Notes under the pieces: generated by a model
Databases searched by the model: none
Seen by the model: only the letters and a program-made list of their open reading frames with translations
What the model was told of the DNA's origin: nothing
Part shown: positions 6,570 to 8,224 of the stretch, in pieces
How the letters are laid out: every line of letters starts with the position of its first letter
How positions within the stretch are numbered: the first letter of the stretch is position 1
Translations under genes and position numbers: made by a program
Origin: CAZCBJ01 sp964496705
GTDB lineage: Bacteria; Chloroflexota; Anaerolineae; Anaerolineales; Anaerolineaceae
Direction: 5' to 3'
Length of the DNA: 8,224 bases
Assembly: GCA_964496705.1 (NCBI GenBank)
Contig: CAZCBJ010000182.1
Coordinates: forward strand, 1-8,224

Positions 6570-7523
6570 ATGAAGACAATATCCATATTGCTGGTAACCA
6601 TCACATTATTCTTGAGTGCTTGCGCTTCTGCACCCTCACCCACCGCCGCTCCCATTCCCACCACCCCGGCCCCGGTTTTCTCTGCTCAGATTACGGATAC
6701 GCCGAAGGTCTCTGCTCCTGAACAGGCAGAGCAAAATCCGGCTGTTGCTCCCATGGACACTTATTTTCCCACCCTGGGTACCATATTAAACTGGCAGCCT
6801 GATGGAGATATATTGTATTTCACACCGGAGACCCTGTTTGAATTTATGAACGGGCAGGCTGAGGGCTTTTTCGTGTATGGTTTTCAACAGCTTTCCACCC
6901 AGACCTATCGTAGTCTGCGAGGTCAGGTGCTGAGACTGGAAATCTACGAGATGGGCAGCGACGCAGACGCCTACGGCATTTTCGCCAGCGCCCGTTCTTC
7001 CAGGGAGGCCAGCTTTGGTAATGGCGGATCGATGGCGCCGGGTCAAAGGATCACCTTCTGGCAGGAGCGCTTCTATGTCCAGGTTATCTCAGGCGCAGGA
7101 GAGGCATTGACGGATGAGGATCTTCAAGCCTTTGCCGGTTTCGCCCAGCAAGAATTGCCCAAAGGCGGCAAACTGCCCGCCATCCTTGGAAAATTGCCGC
7201 TGGAAGGTCAGAAATCCAATCTCTTCTTTCGTCAGGAGCTATCCATCCAAAATGACGTCTGGCTGGGCGGTGAGAACCTGATCAATTTATCATCTGATAC
7301 GCTTGGCGCATTGGGGCGCTACGAGATGGACGGACAACCCATGATTCTCATCCTCGTTGAATACCCACAACCTGATCTGGCAGGAGCGGCTGCTGCAAAC
7401 CTTTCCTCTGCAGACCTTGAAAACCTGTGTGCATGGCAACTCAATGGCAACTTATTGTCAGCCGCTTTCGGTGAAAATTGTGCCGACATTGGAAAAAACC
7501 TGGTGGATTCGGCTGTCAGATAA
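6570..7523 (+). CDS. Lipoprotein with DUF6599-like domain
   Basis: The 317-residue product starts with a short signal peptide and lipobox LSAC (15-18). A Pro/Ala/Thr-rich linker (about 19-62) then tethers the folded domain to the membrane. The domain, about 78 onward, contains LYFTPETLFEFMNGQAEGFF, a tyrosine-rich strand, LRLEIYEMGSDADAYGIFAS (121-140), and GQRITFWQERFYVQV. This pattern of an N-G-AE motif followed by an EIYDMG-A-GIF motif is what I know from DUF6599 proteins, whose function is not established. The start at ATG 6570 is chosen over TTG 6546 because it begins the signal peptide directly. It lies 4 bp after the DUF362 stop, and no strong ribosome site is seen, so it is probably translated by coupling. 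A second exported lipoprotein beside a Tat lipoprotein suggests a shared task at the cell surface. Confidence 0.82.
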   Translation: MKTISILLVTITLFLSACASAPSPTAAPIPTTPAPVFSAQITDTPKVSAPEQAEQNPAVAPMDTYFPTLGTILNWQPDGDILYFTPETLFEFMNGQAEGFFVYGFQQLSTQTYRSLRGQVLRLEIYEMGSDADAYGIFASARSSREASFGNGGSMAPGQRITFWQERFYVQVISGAGEALTDEDLQAFAGFAQQELPKGGKLPAILGKLPLEGQKSNLFFRQELSIQNDVWLGGENLINLSSDTLGALGRYEMDGQPMILILVEYPQPDLAGAAAANLSSADLENLCAWQLNGNLLSAAFGENCADIGKNLVDSAVR

Positions 7524-7543
7524 CCCTTTTCGGCATTTTCATC

Positions 7544-7552
7544 TGTTATAAT
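7544..7552 (+). promoter_or_regulatory. Extended -10 promoter of pstS, leaderless
   Basis: TGTTATAAT is a perfect extended -10 (TG, one base, TATAAT). It ends 7 nt before the GTG start codon at 7560, so transcription should begin within a base or so of the start codon. There is no room for a ribosome binding site, so the mRNA should be leaderless. No -35 is needed with this element and none is obvious. Confidence 0.65.
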
Positions 7553-7559
7553 TTTCATC

Positions 7560-8224
7560 GTGCATCGCTGCCTTTCTGCATTTATTCTTATCCTCGCTGT
7601 TTTGCTGGGAGCATGTTCCCAAGTAAAGTCATCTGAGGTCAATACTCAGGTGAAATCTGTATACATCCAGAATAAGGGATCCGACACGATGGTGAATCTC
7701 GCCCTGGCCTGGGCTGAACGCTATCAGGAAACCCATCCAAATATTCGCCTGTCGGTCACAGGAGGCGGATCAGGAACTGGAATCACCTCACTCATCAATG
7801 GCACGGTGGATATTGCCAACGCATCCCGCAAGATAAAGTCCGAAGAGATTGAGGAAGCCAAAGCCCACGGCATTGAGGCGGTGGAATTCATCGTTGCCAG
7901 AGATGCCATTGCCGTGATTGTCAATCCTGAGAATCCAATCAACGAACTGACCCTGGAACAAATATCCAGGATATTTCGCGGTGAGATCAATAACTGGAGT
8001 GAATTGGGAGGTGAAAATCGCCCCATTGTGCGCCTTTCGCGAGAGACCAACTCCGGAACACATGTGTATTTCCTCGAAACTGTAATACGCCTGGGGAGCA
8101 AGAAGGATAAGGCCATTTTCTCCCCTGACACCCTCCTGCTGCCTTCATCGGAGGGAATCATTTCTGAGGTGAGAGATAACCCCAATGCGATTGGTTACGA
8201 CGGCCTCGGGTATGTCACCCCAGA
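7560..8224 (+). CDS. pstS: PstS-type phosphate-binding lipoprotein (3' end outside the window)
   Basis: This is the solute-binding protein of an ABC transporter for phosphate, anchored outside the cytoplasmic membrane. The frame is open for 221 codons to the window edge. It starts with GTG, giving MHRCLSAFILILAVLLGACS, a signal peptide with lipobox LGAC (Cys19). Motifs of the family follow: NKGSDTM (38-44) and GGGSGTGI (68-75), which form the phosphate-binding loops, DIANASRKI (84-92), the hinge and PINELTLEQISRIFRGEINNWSELG (126-150), ETNSGTHVYF (162-171) as the second binding loop, and NAIGYDGLGYV (209-219). The only upstream in-frame alternatives before the previous stop are non-standard codons, so GTG 7560 is chosen. 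The gene begins 36 bp after the DUF6599-like gene but has its own promoter. Homologous molybdate or sulfate binders are possible but fit the motifs less well. The transporter genes would be expected downstream. Confidence 0.93.
   Translation, partial: MHRCLSAFILILAVLLGACSQVKSSEVNTQVKSVYIQNKGSDTMVNLALAWAERYQETHPNIRLSVTGGGSGTGITSLINGTVDIANASRKIKSEEIEEAKAHGIEAVEFIVARDAIAVIVNPENPINELTLEQISRIFRGEINNWSELGGENRPIVRLSRETNSGTHVYFLETVIRLGSKKDKAIFSPDTLLLPSSEGIISEVRDNPNAIGYDGLGYVTP

Noticed and set aside
7513..7552. Possible Pho box upstream of pstS (CTGTCA at 7513-7518, CTGTTA at 7543-7548)
   Set aside because: The repeats are about 30 bp apart, while Pho-box repeats are 11 bp apart, and the first lies inside the upstream coding region.
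7724..8185. 153-codon minus-strand frame opposite pstS
   Set aside because: The plus strand carries clear PstS motifs over the same bases, so the opposite frame is a shadow.

Overview
The window reads as ordinary chromosomal DNA, roughly half G+C, from a bacterium with a T-box-regulated tRNA synthetase, Tat-exported and ordinary lipoproteins, and leaderless-looking promoters. T-box control, a DUF362/DUF6599 lipoprotein pair and a GyrA with Met at the quinolone position together suggest a Chloroflexota bacterium, perhaps Anaerolineae-like. That placement is inference from gene content and protein flavour, not a computed phylogeny. I see no mobile element, CRISPR array, tRNA or rRNA.

Left part, minus strand (1-1740): a strong sigma70-type promoter at 1713-1740 drives a leader of about 300 nt that carries a complete T-box riboswitch with its antiterminator and terminator. 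This is followed by serS (seryl-tRNA synthetase) and then, 24 bp further on, the first 33 codons of a membrane protein that runs off the left edge and may be DUF456-like. Uncharged tRNA-Ser should raise expression of serS and possibly of the membrane gene.

Middle, plus strand (1800-2840): birA (stand-alone biotin-protein ligase without a DNA-binding domain), divergent from serS, then a 78-residue single-pass membrane protein of unknown function in the same apparent transcript. A 12-bp perfect inverted repeat lies between this pair and the convergent gyrA.

Middle-right, minus strand (2920-5391): a full-length GyrA of 823 residues with the catalytic tyrosine, a degenerate GyrA box (QNRGRRG), and Met81 where E. 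coli has Ser83. A TATAAT box upstream is overlapped by a 15-bp dyad.

Right part, plus strand (5570-8224): three genes for exported proteins. The first is a DUF362 protein with a combined Tat and lipoprotein signal. The second, 4 bp later, is a lipoprotein with a DUF6599-like domain. The third, after 36 bp and with its own extended -10 promoter, is a PstS-type phosphate-binding lipoprotein that starts at GTG and is cut by the right edge. No clearly new system is visible. The most rewarding items are the completely readable serine T-box, the leaderless architecture of pstS and birA, the gyrA promoter dyad, and the unexplained DUF362/DUF6599 pair next to pstS.
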